Both the position numbers and the translations under genes were made by a program. Positions 48,340-58,535 of a stretch of DNA of 64,000 nucleotides are shown piece by piece. Each line of letters opens with the position of its first letter. Position 1 is the stretch's first letter. Source of the stretch: Cyclina sinensis (taxonomy: Eukaryota; Mollusca; Bivalvia; Venerida; Veneridae). The stretch is taken from contig JAAONU010000018.1 of NCBI GenBank assembly GCA_012932295.1, positions 4,830,206-4,894,205 on the forward strand, written 5' to 3'. The notes below the pieces were generated by a model. That model saw nothing but the letters and a program-made list of their open reading frames with translations. It ran no database searches and was not told where the DNA came from.

Positions 48340-51299
48340 ACAGGTGATATAAATGCCAGAGTTGCGGAGCTAGCAGACTATCTCCCTTCAGATCCATTTC
48401 TAAACGAAATGTTCAATATTGATTATGATTCCATATCCCATTTTGATAAATATTCGATTCTTGATAAATACTCTATAAGACTTAGCTGAAAATCGAACGA
48501 TAAAAAAACTAATTCGAACGGACTTATGTTAATTGATTTATGTAGAAACAATAACTTGTTTATTGTAAACGGTCGCTTCGGTAACGATCTGCAAGGAAAC
48601 TTTACCTTTAGAGAAAAGTCAACGATTGACTATCTTATTGTAACTTCCAGTTGTTTTTCTAGCCTAGAGTCGTTCGAAATTTTAGATACTGATGCACTCT
48701 TCTCAGATGGACATAGTGCTTTATGTTGGTCAATAAACCTGTTACATAAGTCTAGTACATCTTCCATTGATAATTACAATAATTAACAAAAAACACAATG
48801 GCAAGACTGATAAATTATCCGCCTTCCGTCAAAATATTGATAACAACCATATCGATTCAATATTGAATACTTTTTTTAGACCGGAACTCATACGTCGTAG
48901 AAACTGTGACAAAAGAATTACAAAATTTATTCCATAACGCATCGACTGCAACATTCTCCTTATCAAAAAATACACTTCACCAATAAATAATAAACCCTGG
49001 TTTGGCTTAAAATGCCACCGGGCAAGACAAACCTATCATTACGCTAAATCCGAATATCGTAATAGACGTACTAATGACAATAAACTGAGACTTCAAAATG
49101 CCAGTAAAGAATATAAACGTGTCATGAATTACTATATAAAGACATTTAAGCACACTAATGCCAAAAAAAACTGAGGAATATGCAAACAAAAAACCCTAAA
49201 CAGTATTGGAAATTTCTTAAGAACCTTGAACCTAAGTCGAAGACCGACGATTCACCATCGATTAACGAGATTTATGACTTTTTCAAAAATATAAATACTA
49301 ATCCTCATTTTGACGATGAAGATAATCGTTTTATGACACATGATTTTTAGAACATTCAAATCAATATCTAGATGCCCCTATTACAGACGCTGAAATTCTA
49401 AAATGTATAAACAATTTAAACAATGGTAAGGCGTGTAGCCCGTCGGACAGTATACTCAATGAACACATTAAAGCTACAAAAGATATGGTATTACCAATAT
49501 ATAATAGACTTTTTAACTTAATACTTGATACTGGCAACATGCCTGCGTCATGGCTTGAGGGGTATATTATCCCGATTTACAAGAACAAAGGTAACCCATT
49601 AGATACCAGTTCATATAGACCAAATACTATCTTATCATGCTTAGGAGAACTTTTTACAGCTATTCTGAACTTAAGATTAACCAGTTACATTGAGCACTCA
49701 GAAATACTGAACGAAAACCAAGCGGGTTTCAGATGCTCCTATTCTTGCTCTGATCATGTTTTTACTTTGCATGCTCTCGTAGAATTTCTTAAAAAACGTA
49801 AACAAAAGGTTTTCTGTGTCTTTGTAGATTTTTCTCAGTGCTTTGATAAAATATGGCGATTCGGTCTCTAGCAAAAGCTAACGCAAAATCTCATCGACGG
49901 AAAGTTATTCAAAGTAATTTTTGATATATATCAAAATATCAAATCATGTGTTAAACATAGTGGTAATCAGTCTCCGTTTTTCTCTTCTGATATAGGCGTT
50001 CGACAGGGAGAAAATTTAAGTCCGATTCTTTTTTCTCTATATTTAAATGACTTACAAGTATACCTGAAGACTAACGGTGCAGTTGGTATAGAGCTAGATG
50101 ATACATTTGATGAAACTTGGCTTAAACTTTGATACTTCTGTACGCAGACGACACCGTTATTGTCTCCAATAACCCTGTCGACTTTCAAAACAGTTTAAAT
50201 AACTTCAATGACTACTGCAGCCAAGTGGAAATTGACAGTAAATCCGAACAAAACAAAGGTGATAGTATTTGGGGCTAGAAATCGAGGTGCTTATAATTTT
50301 AACCTTGGTCAACATATACTTCAATTAACAGATTATCATTATCTAGGAGTAACCTTCTCTGCCTCTGGATCATTTCTGAAAGCTCGCCAACATGTATGTC
50401 AGCAAGCAAATAAAGCAATGCATCTCCTTTTCACGAAAACTAACAATGCAGATTTACTGCTAGATTTAACGATTAAATTATTTGATCATACTGTTGTGCC
50501 AATACTTACTTACGGTTCAGAAATATTCGGTTTTGAAAACCTTGAAATTCTTGAAAAAATTCACAATTTATTTTTGAGACGAATAACCCATGCCCGTAAA
50601 AGTACCCCAAATATATGCTCTACGGAGAGCTTGGGAGATATCCGGTATTTATTAATGTATATACAAAAATGGTTTCTTTTTGGTCTCGTCTAGTTGTTGA
50701 CAAAGAAAATAAACTATCTGCTAAGATGTACAAGTATATGCTTAATTAAAAATGACGTAAACTTTAAATGGATCAACAAGATAAAAGAAATTCTCGAAAG
50801 TATTGGACGACCAGATATCTGGTCATACCAGCATGTACTAGTGCATACAAATACTCATAGAATAATAAAACAACTTTTGATAGATCAGTATAAACAACAC
50901 TGGTATAGTCAAATGCAGTTGTCAAGTAAAGGCCGAATCTACAGTTCCTTTAAACGTACCTCAGAATATGAGAGATATTTCAACATTCTCCCAAAAGAAA
51001 ACTACATCCACCTGTTCAGATACCGAACATGTAATAATCGTCTCCCAATTGAAACTGCACGTTGGGGAGGAACCGCGTACCTTGACAATACATGCAAGCT
51101 CTGCAACTCTGGCGAGGTAGGCTCTGAGCAGCACTACTTACTTAAATGTACATTCTTTTCCAGGGATAGAAACAATCTTTTACAAGACTTTAATATTTTT
51201 GATAATGAGCACTGCTTGGCAAGAATATTATCGTGCCAGAATGAGACTAAACTTGTTAAATTGAGTAGATTTGTCCGAACAATAATGTTAAAATTTTAA
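48340..51299 (+). pseudogene. LINE ORF2 (endonuclease-reverse transcriptase), broken
   Basis: Order of domains: the end of an APE-type endonuclease (TGDINARV at 48,342, the GDxN site; TIDYLIVTSS and FSDGHSAL near 48,640-48,720), a linker, then reverse transcriptase. RT blocks are INNLNNGKACSPSD (about 49,410), SSYRPNTILS, a motif A FVDFSQCFDKIW (about 49,825), a GVRQGENLSPILFSLYLNDL block (about 50,000) and the catalytic YADD at 50,141-50,152. The C-terminal part contains NPNKTKVIVFG and YLGVTF. Near 51,030-51,170 is NNRLPIETARWGG followed by a C-x2-C...H-x4-C knuckle (CKLCN...HYLLKC). At least six frame breaks or stops make it inactive. It is a different family from the duplicated LINE fragments; the clade is not assigned. 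Confidence 0.9.
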
Positions 51300-51379
51300 T
51301 GTGTTTTTCAATAAGCTTATTTTTCAATAAGTTTTATTGATTTTTTTCTTCTTCTTCTTCTTTTTACACTCCTTGTATA

Positions 51380-51770
51380 CCCGGGACTCTAAGTTTACTA
51401 CTATTTACTACGCTGAAAATAGTATTGTACAACCACGTCAGCTATAGTCTGTTTCTTAAATTTCCTATATGCTGTTTGTATAACTGTTAGCAATTTACAT
51501 AATGCATTACTTACTATATACACAAAGATATACATTCATTCAATCTAGGTTCTAAGTTTACTACTACTTACTACGATGAAAATTGCATTGTACAATTACG
51601 TCAGCTGTAGTTTAGTTCTTAAATTTAAATCACTATTCCTTATTAACTAAATGCTGTTTGTATAACTGTTAACAATTTACTTTATGTATTACTATACACT
51701 GTCTCTGAAATTTCCCAAATTCTGTTTCTATAACTGTTAAAATATTACCTTATGTGTTTCTATACACGAG
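51380..51770 (+). repeat. Internal tandem repeat in LINE 3' UTR
   Basis: CTCTAAGTTTACTACTA at about 51,387 recurs as TTCTAAGTTTACTACTA at about 51,550, a period near 162 bases. Both are followed by a CACGTCAGCTATAG/TACGTCAGCTGTAG stretch and a GCTGTTTGTATAACTGTTA segment. A partial third unit lies near 51,700-51,770. A TTC-rich stretch precedes it at 51,346-51,365. Confidence 0.8.
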
Positions 51771-51939
51771 GATTCCCCCAAAGTTAAAACTTTAAAATAT
51801 GTTAGTATTAAATTATCTACTTTTTCAGTTACTACCGGAAGTTACACGTTTGTCTTTTCCTTTATATTGCTTATTCCCATGTTGTAAAAAATTACATTGG
51901 GTGTAATAAACAAATCTGTCTGTCAAAAAAAAAATTAAA

Positions 51940-53136
51940 AAAGAGTAAAACGTGTCAGTTACCGGACTAAAGTTGTTCATTTGCTACCCACTTTGTTCTT
52001 TACTTTACGATTAATGGCACGAATACCCGTTGTTTTGCTCTATTTTTCACTAAACCTGATAAGCTTGCACATTGCTTTGTTCTGAAAGTGTTCATGGTTG
52101 ATGAATAATTGCAAAAATGAAGAATACGAAAAAGGAGTATGCATGGGGCATACATAAGAAGACCTGAAAATTATTGAACATTCATCAACAGTTTTGCGGA
52201 ATGTAACCAATAGTTTTCTTGTATATGGTTGTTTTGTTCATGGTCACGATGACCATTTATAGTAAAGATATCTTAGATAGTAACTTAGTGTCAAAGATAA
52301 ACGTATTCACTCGCACGAAGACAATATATATCATAACGACGCACAATTTAATTACTTAACTGAGAATACGATTACGATTCTCCCTCTAAATCACTCCTGT
52401 TATATCACGTTTCCTTTATTTGTATGAGCTATTATCAGAAACAGAAAATAATTTATATTTGATAACGACACTTCAGAGTTAATGCTACCGCCTTTGAATT
52501 GTTACTTTTATTGCAGAAATGATCTGGAATCTAGGAAATTCTTACTGATTATATCTAATTAGGCTACTAGACAACACACACTATGTATAGGAAGCTGCAT
52601 TCCCTAATAGAGGTCACGGTATTTTTTAATGACAATATTTATGCTGTGTTTACCTATATTGTGTAGAGTTTTAAACGCAATATACCTACCTATGTTTTCA
52701 AACTTTTTTTTCAAATTTACATTGAAAAGGTATAGTAGTTAATTGTATATGAAATAACAGCAGAATATACCTTTACCAGAAACTTCGTTTAATAATTAAA
52801 GATCAGAATTTTGATCTAGGCAAGTCGTTTTTTGGCTCGTCAGGGTCACCAGAGGCCGAAACATGTCTCTATTCAATGGTCATCTTGGATCAAGGAAGAC
52901 TAATGATATTGAAGAGTTCTAGATTCTTGGGGACGTAGAGTGTTCTCATATATGGCTAATACCGGCCCACTTTTGTAGAAGAAGGGCGTTATCATCAATG
53001 TATGATAAGTAAATGTGCATTTGTAAATACTAGTTATCTAATCAGACAATCCTCTTTATCGTTCAAGACAAGTTCGGATGAATGAAGTTCTACTGAGTTA
53101 TTATTACAATTTTTAATGCTATATTTTCTTATTTTT
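51940..53136. other. Unit 3 sequence with empty hAT site
   Basis: Continues unit 3. ATTTATAG at 52,255-52,262 occurs once and runs straight into TAAAGATATCTTAG, exactly the sequence that flanks the hAT element in units 1 and 2. The region of the possible exon pair (22,256-22,440) is deleted near 52,503. Confidence 0.8.
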
Positions 53137-53344
53137 AGCTCACTTGAGCACGTATTGCTCATGTGAGCTTTTAAGGTCAGTGGTTGTCTGTCCGTCCGTC
53201 GTCCACAATTCATTTGAAACGACATCTCCTCTGAAACCACTGGGCCAAATTTGATGAAACTTGCCTGGGATGTTTCTTGCATGAAGCTCAACCAAAATTG
53301 TTCAAATGGTTCCGGTCCATTGCACTGCTGAACTGAACCTAAAA

Positions 53345-53830
53345 ACAAATTTTAAAAGTTGGATCTTTAAAAATCTTCTCTTCTGAAACCTCAAGGTCTG
53401 GAGCCTAGATATTTGGTATGTCGCATCATCAGGTAGACCTCTACCAAGTCTGTTCAATTCATGGCCTCTTTGTCGAAAATGACCCCGCCCAAGGGGTCAA
53501 TTGGTTTACATAGAGTTTATTGGAAAAACAAGAAAAAATCTTCATGTCAGAAACCGTAGGCATAGAATTTAGACATTTGGTGTGTAGAATTGCCTTGTGG
53601 ACCTCTACCAAGTTTGTTCAAATCATGGCCTCTGGGTCAATTGGTAAAAAATGGCCCGCCCCAAGGGTCACTTATTTACATAGAGTAGTAAAAGGAAAAA
53701 ATTGAAAAATCTTCTTGTTAGAAACCGAAAGGCATAGAACTTAGATATTTGGTGTGAAGCATTGTCTAGTGGACTTCTAACAAGTTTGTTCAAATCATGG
53801 CCTTTGGGTCAACAAGTTGCTCATGGAGGC
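53345..53830 (+). repeat. Left inner array of the foldback element
   Basis: About three units of roughly 150-160 bp with the order 'cagaaaccg(t)aggcatagaa', 'atatttggtgtg', 'ctctaccaagtttgttcaaatcatgg' and 'ggccccgcccaaggggtca'. It ends at a second hairpin-like motif, GCTCACCTGAGTCTTATTGC (53,841-53,860), which suggests a nested or composite origin. Confidence 0.8.
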
Positions 53831-53869
53831 CCTAAATCGCTCACCTGAGTCTTATTGCTCATGTTACAA

Positions 53870-55250
53870 ATATCGTTTTTATGGGCGCAAGGTTAAATAA
53901 GTTTGCAATAAGTTTGAAGACTTTTGGTGTAATGGTATTCATTTTTTTTAGCAGAAATAGTTTTACCCTACAGGTCCCTGTTTCTTTGACCTTTGACCTA
54001 CAGACCTAAAAAACAATAGGGTTCTTCTAATATAATTACCTTATAAAGTTTGAAGGTTTTTGGTAATGATACTCCAGTGACTGAAAAGAAATAGTTTTTA
54101 TCCCTACAGGTCCCTGTGACCTTGACTTTGGACCTATTAACCCCAAAAATGATTGGGTTCTTTTACCGAGTACAGAAAATCATCCTATGAAGTTTGAAGG
54201 CTCTGGGCAAAATGGTACTCCAGTTACTGGGCAGAAACTGTTTTCACTCTACAGGTCCCTGTGTCTTTAACCTTTGACCCTAAAACAATAGGGTTCTTGT
54301 AATACAATTATTCTATAAAGTTTGAAGGCTCTGGGTGTAATGGTACTATAGTTACTCTGCAGAAATGATTTTCACTCTACAGGTCCCTTTCACCCTGACC
54401 TTTGACTTTCTAACCCCAAAAACAATATTGTTTTTCTATTTACTAAAAGCAATCATCCTATGAAGTTTGGAGGCTCTGGGTGAAATGGTTATCCTGTTAT
54501 TGAGTGGAAACGGTTTTCACCCTTCGGGCCCCTATGACCTTGACCTTTGACCTATTGACCCTAAGATCAATAGGATTCTTTTCTTCAGTAAGGGCAATCA
54601 CCCTATGAAGTTTGAAGGCTCTGGGTGAAATAGAACTCCAGTTATTGAGCAGAAATGGTTTAGACTCTTCGGACCCCTGGTACCTTGACCTTTGACCTAC
54701 TAAACCCGAAATCAAAAGGTTTCTTCTACTTAATAACAGCAATCATCCTATGAACGTTGAAGGCTCTGGGTGAAATAAAACTCCAGTTATTGTGCAGAAA
54801 CGGTTTTCACTCTTCGGGCCCCTATGATATTGACCTTTGACCTATTGAACCAAAAATCAATAAATTTCTTCAACCCAATAAGGTCAATCACCCTATGAAG
54901 TTAAAAGGCTCTTGGTGAAAAAAAAACTCCAGTTATTAAGCGGAAACGGTTTACACTCTTCGGGCCCATGTGACCTTGACCTTCGACCAAATGACTCCAA
55001 TATCAATAGGATTTCTCAACTCAGTAAGGGTAATCACCCTATGAAGTTTGAAAGCTCTTGGTGAAATAAAACTGCAGTTATTGTGCAGAAATGGTTTTCA
55101 CTCTTCGGGTTGCTATGACCTTGACCTCGACATACTGACCTCACCATCATTAAAGTTCTTCAACTTAATAAGGACAATCACACTATGAAATTTGAAGGCT
55201 CTAAGTCAAATGGTAGTCCAGTTATTGAGCGGTAATGAAGTGTGACAGAC
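53870..55250 (+). repeat. Central 145-bp tandem array of the foldback element
   Basis: The phrase 'atgaagtttgaaggctctgggtg' recurs near 54,190, 54,316, 54,456, 54,602, 54,748, 54,891, 55,037 and 55,180, with weaker copies near 53,905 and 54,044. That gives about ten units of roughly 145 bp. Each contains a 'tgaccttgacctttgacct' stretch and a 'gaaacggttttcact' stretch. An ACAG microsatellite (about 55,236-55,282) closes the array. Confidence 0.9.
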
Positions 55251-55309
55251 GGACAGACAGACAGAAGGACACACAGACAGACGGACAAGGAATAAACAAT
55301 ATGTCTCCA

Positions 55310-56040
55310 TCAGAGGGGGTGAGACATAAATATCTAAGCTATATGCCTTTTGGTTTCTGATGTGAAGACTTTTAAATCTTTTCCTATGTAAGTCTATATA
55401 AAATATGTGACCCCTGGGGCGGGGCCATTTTTGTCCCAGGAGCCATGATTTGAACAAACTTGGTAAAGGTTCACTAGACAATACTTCACACTAAATATCT
55501 TAACTGTAGGCCTTGAGGTTTCTGACAAGAAAATGTTTTAAAGTTTTTCCTATATAACGTTATGTAAGACATGTGACCCCTGTGGCGGGGCCATTTTGAC
55601 CCAGGAGCCATGATTTGAACAAACTTGGAAAAGGTCCACTGGACAATGCTGCACACCAAATATCTAAACTCTAGGCATTGTGGTTTCTGACAAGAAGATT
55701 GTTTAAAGTTTTTCCTATATAACTCTATGTAAAACATGTGACCCCTGGCGCGAGGCCAGTTTTGACCCAGGAGCCATGATTTGAACAAACTTGGTAAAGG
55801 TCCGCTAAACAATGCTGCACACCAAATATCTTAACTCTAGTGGTTTCTGATACGAAGATTTTTAAAATTTTCCAAGTCTATGTAAAATCCAGAGACCCCT
55901 GGGGCGGGGCCAATTTTGACCCGAGGGGAATAATTTGAACCATTTTTGTAGAGGCCTACTAGAGGATGCTATATACCAAATATCTAAGCTCTAGGCCATG
56001 TAATTTCAGACAAGAAGATTTTCAAAATTTTTCCTTTCAG
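55310..56040 (-). repeat. Right inner array of the foldback element
   Basis: About four to five units of roughly 155-160 bp. The phrase TGTGACCCCTGGGGCGGGGC begins near 55,408, 55,569, 55,736 and 55,891. Reverse-complemented, the unit is the same family as 53,345-53,830, so the two inner arrays extend the inverted arms. Confidence 0.88.
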
Positions 56041-56278
56041 TTGCCATAGCAACCAGAGTTCTTGATGGAATTGATTTCTTTGAACAACTTTGGAAGAGTT
56101 TTATACAAGGAACATCCCTGACAAGTTTCATCAACTTTGGCCTAGTGGTTTAGGAGGAGATGTTGTTTAAAGGAAAATGTTGACGCACTAACGCACTAAC
56201 GCATTAACACACGACGACGGACGACGGAAGAAATGAGATCACAATAGCTCACATGAGCACTTCGTACTCAGGTGAGCT

Positions 56279-56757
56279 AGAAATGGCCCCGCCCCAGGGA
56301 TCACTTGTTTAAATAGAGTAATAAAAGGAAAAAAAATGAAAATCTTCTTGTCAAAAACCGTAAGGCATAGAGCTTAGATATTTGGTGTGTAATTTATTCT
56401 GACGGACCTCTACTTATTTTGTTCAAAGAATAGCCACTGTGTCAAAATAGGCCCAGCTCTAAAGTTCACTTGTAAACATAAAGTTATTTAGGGATTTATT
56501 TTTAAAAATCTTAACATAAGAAACCATAAAGCTAAGAATTAAGATATTTTGAATGTAGCATTGTCTAGAGGACCTCTACCACGTTTGTACAATTTATGGA
56601 CCCTAGGTCAAAAAATGGCCCCACCCCAGGGGTCACATAGAGTTATATTTGAAAAGCTTTAAAAATCTTCTTGTCATAAACAACAACGCCTAGAGTTAAG
56701 ATATATGGTGTACAGCATTATAAAAAGGAAATCTATCAAGTTTGTTCAAATCATGCC
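56279..56757 (+). repeat. GGCCCCGCCCC array, outside the foldback element
   Basis: Continues immediately after the right hairpin in the orientation of the left inner array, with about three degenerate units. It is interrupted by the solo LTR and resumes at 57,891. The foldback element may therefore have landed inside, or been assembled from, a pre-existing array. Confidence 0.75.
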
Positions 56758-57885
56758 TGTCACGGGTCAGGATTGACCAGAGTGGGTAGCTAACCACCGG
56801 AATAAATGTCTAACAATATTTATTTTCTTCAATTTATTTAAGAATTATTTAGAATAATTTTCTCTAATTATTAAATAATAAAGGCGGAAATGAATGGTAT
56901 GATCGCTACACAGTGAAGCTTATAAATAACTGTCCATATCCACACTTCTTGAAGGAGAAACTCCAAGGTCACAGGAAACCACCAGGCCAACACATGACCA
57001 ACACTAGTATGTGTCACTATGACAATATAGTAAACCACCGACCAATATATATCTGGTCCAAAATATATTTCAGATACTTAACACCGACCAAATGTGAGGT
57101 CAAAATTGTAGGAAACGAAATGTATACGCCCTCCGACCAGTAAGGTCCCTAGTTCCCTCTGTAACCATAGTTTTCAACCTTTAAACCACACGGTTCTTCT
57201 GTTCTTGCCGTCTATAATACGTGGCACTTTCAAGGGCAGAAAACCACAACAGCAATCCACACCCAGGAATTACGGATATATTCACCAATGACCTATTGAT
57301 ATGAACATGACATTCATTTACCGCGTGAAAATGTATTCTATATACAATTATAAAAGTACCGGTACGAGTATTTTAAAATATGTAAAACAATAAAAGAATT
57401 TTGAGAACATTCTCAGAACAAATATTTCAAGATAATTTTACATAGAAAAATATGCCTACATTTCCATGAACAAAGGAATTTAATATAATAAAAATTATAT
57501 AAATTTCCACTCAAGAAAAGAACATAAAAATGCACTTACCCTGATATCTGGTTAACTAAGGCAACACTAAGAATAATTGAAAAGTTATTTTTTCAAATGC
57601 TATGAAGGCAAAACTGTCATTATTTTATGGTAGTCTAAAAGCTAACATCCGCTCTCAGCAAAAGCTATCTCATGTAATAACTAGTGACATAAAAAATCTT
57701 GAAATAAAACCTGTTTTCCAATATTACACACAGATTGGTCAGTATAATACAAAAGAAAATTGCTCAAATGGAAAACGTACTGAATAGATAGCTTAAACAC
57801 CTGGACATTTAGGCATTTAAAAATAATTACTGGTTTCTATGCAGAAATAATAAAAAAATAAGATACAACAACTGATTTTGTGACA
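56758..57885. mobile_element. Solo LTR with 5-bp target duplication
   Basis: The 1,128-bp segment starts TGTCACGGGTCAGG and ends TTTTGTGACA, so it has TG...CA termini with a 6-bp inverted TGTCAC/GTGACA. It is flanked by ATGCC at 56,753-56,757 and 57,886-57,890, and it cleanly interrupts the surrounding array unit. A TATA box-like TATAAAAG lies at 57,349-57,356, which favours the plus orientation. No internal retroelement region remains, as after LTR-LTR recombination. The family is not assigned; the 5-bp duplication fits Gypsy/ERV-like or Pao/BEL integrases. Confidence 0.8.
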
Positions 57886-57890
57886 ATGCC

Positions 57891-58360
57891 CCTTGGTTAG
57901 AATAGGCCCCGCCCTAGGGGTTACATGTTTGACAAAGAATTATTTAGGAAAAACTTTAAAAATCTTTTTGTCAAAAACCACAAGCCTAGAGATAAAATAT
58001 GCAGCATTGCCTAGTGGACTTCTACCAAGTTTGTTAGAAAATGTCCCTGGGGTCACTATTGGCCCCGCCCGATGGGTCACAAGTTTTAAATAGCAGTATA
58101 GAAGAAAATCTTTGAAAATCTTCATATCTGAAACCACAGGGCCTAGAATGTTAAAATTTGGCATGAAGCAAGCTTTATCAAGCTTTTTCATATTAATAGA
58201 TTAGGTTAAAGGTCACTGTGGCTAAAATAAGATTTATCTACTGTACCTCATAGAGCCTACATTTAAAGACCAATATCTTTGATATTCAGTTGATAGGTTC
58301 CTTGCATAGACCTCTACCCATGGGTAGGGTTTGGGGTCACTGTTTCAAGGTCAAGGTCAC
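57891..58360 (+). repeat. GGCCCCGCCC array remainder
   Basis: Two units resembling those at 53,345-53,830, followed from 58,200 by a related 'gggtagggtttggggtcactgtttcaaggtcaaggtca' unit. It ends where unit 3 sequence returns with GGAATCAATCTTCCTTAC. Confidence 0.7.
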
Positions 58361-58535
58361 CAAAAGGAATCAATCTTCCTTACAAAATTTCCTACCAAAC
58401 TTTTCCAAAAAATGACGAAGCTCGACACATCGTTGTCAAGTAGGCATCACTTGTGCCATTTTTTTTCAAAATCACTTGATAAAAATACAACAAAATATGA
58501 CGACTTCTAAGACTGATCTTAACTTGTTATGCAGC

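Larger units (their letters stand above)
48328..51934 (+). mobile_element. 5'-truncated LINE with APE endonuclease and RT
   Basis: Inserted into unit 3 between ...GCATCATTTAAA and TTAAAAAAGAG, which are adjacent in units 1 and 2. A 5-bp TTAAA target duplication lies at 48,323-48,327 and 51,935-51,939. The 3' end is AATAAACAAATC...A(10). The 5' end starts inside the endonuclease, so the first part of the element never arrived, as is usual for target-primed insertion. It is the youngest-looking LINE in the window, but already carries stops and frameshifts. Confidence 0.93.
53137..56278. mobile_element. Foldback-type element with AGCTCAC hairpin ends
   Basis: The two ends are inverted copies for about 190 bp (53,137-53,325 and 56,085-56,278). 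Each begins AGCTCAC-TGAG-AC...TGCTCATGTGAGCT, itself a hairpin, followed by CCGTCGTCC and then ACATCTCCTC...AAACCACT-GGCCAAA. Inside are three tandem arrays, of which the outer two are inverted copies of one family. No protein is encoded. This layout recalls foldback or non-autonomous TIR elements of molluscan genomes; the mobilising enzyme and target duplication are not apparent. It inserted in, or next to, unit 3 sequence. Confidence 0.85.
38663..58535 (+). repeat. Tandem segmental duplication, unit 3, heavily interrupted
   Basis: Third head-to-tail copy. Unit sequence runs to 53,136, broken by a 3.6 kb LINE (48,328-51,934), and resumes at 58,361-58,535, after about 5.2 kb of foldback element, array DNA and a solo LTR. 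It ends near ...ATGCAGCATGGAGTTGT, the counterpart of 24,160 in unit 1, so the last roughly 0.8 kb of the unit is absent. Confidence 0.88.

Noticed and set aside
10645..58535. Triplication as an assembly artefact
   Set aside because: The copies differ by many substitutions and by private, precisely bounded insertions with target duplications, which a collapsed or repeated assembly of one locus would not produce. Allelic copies placed in tandem remain a minor possibility.
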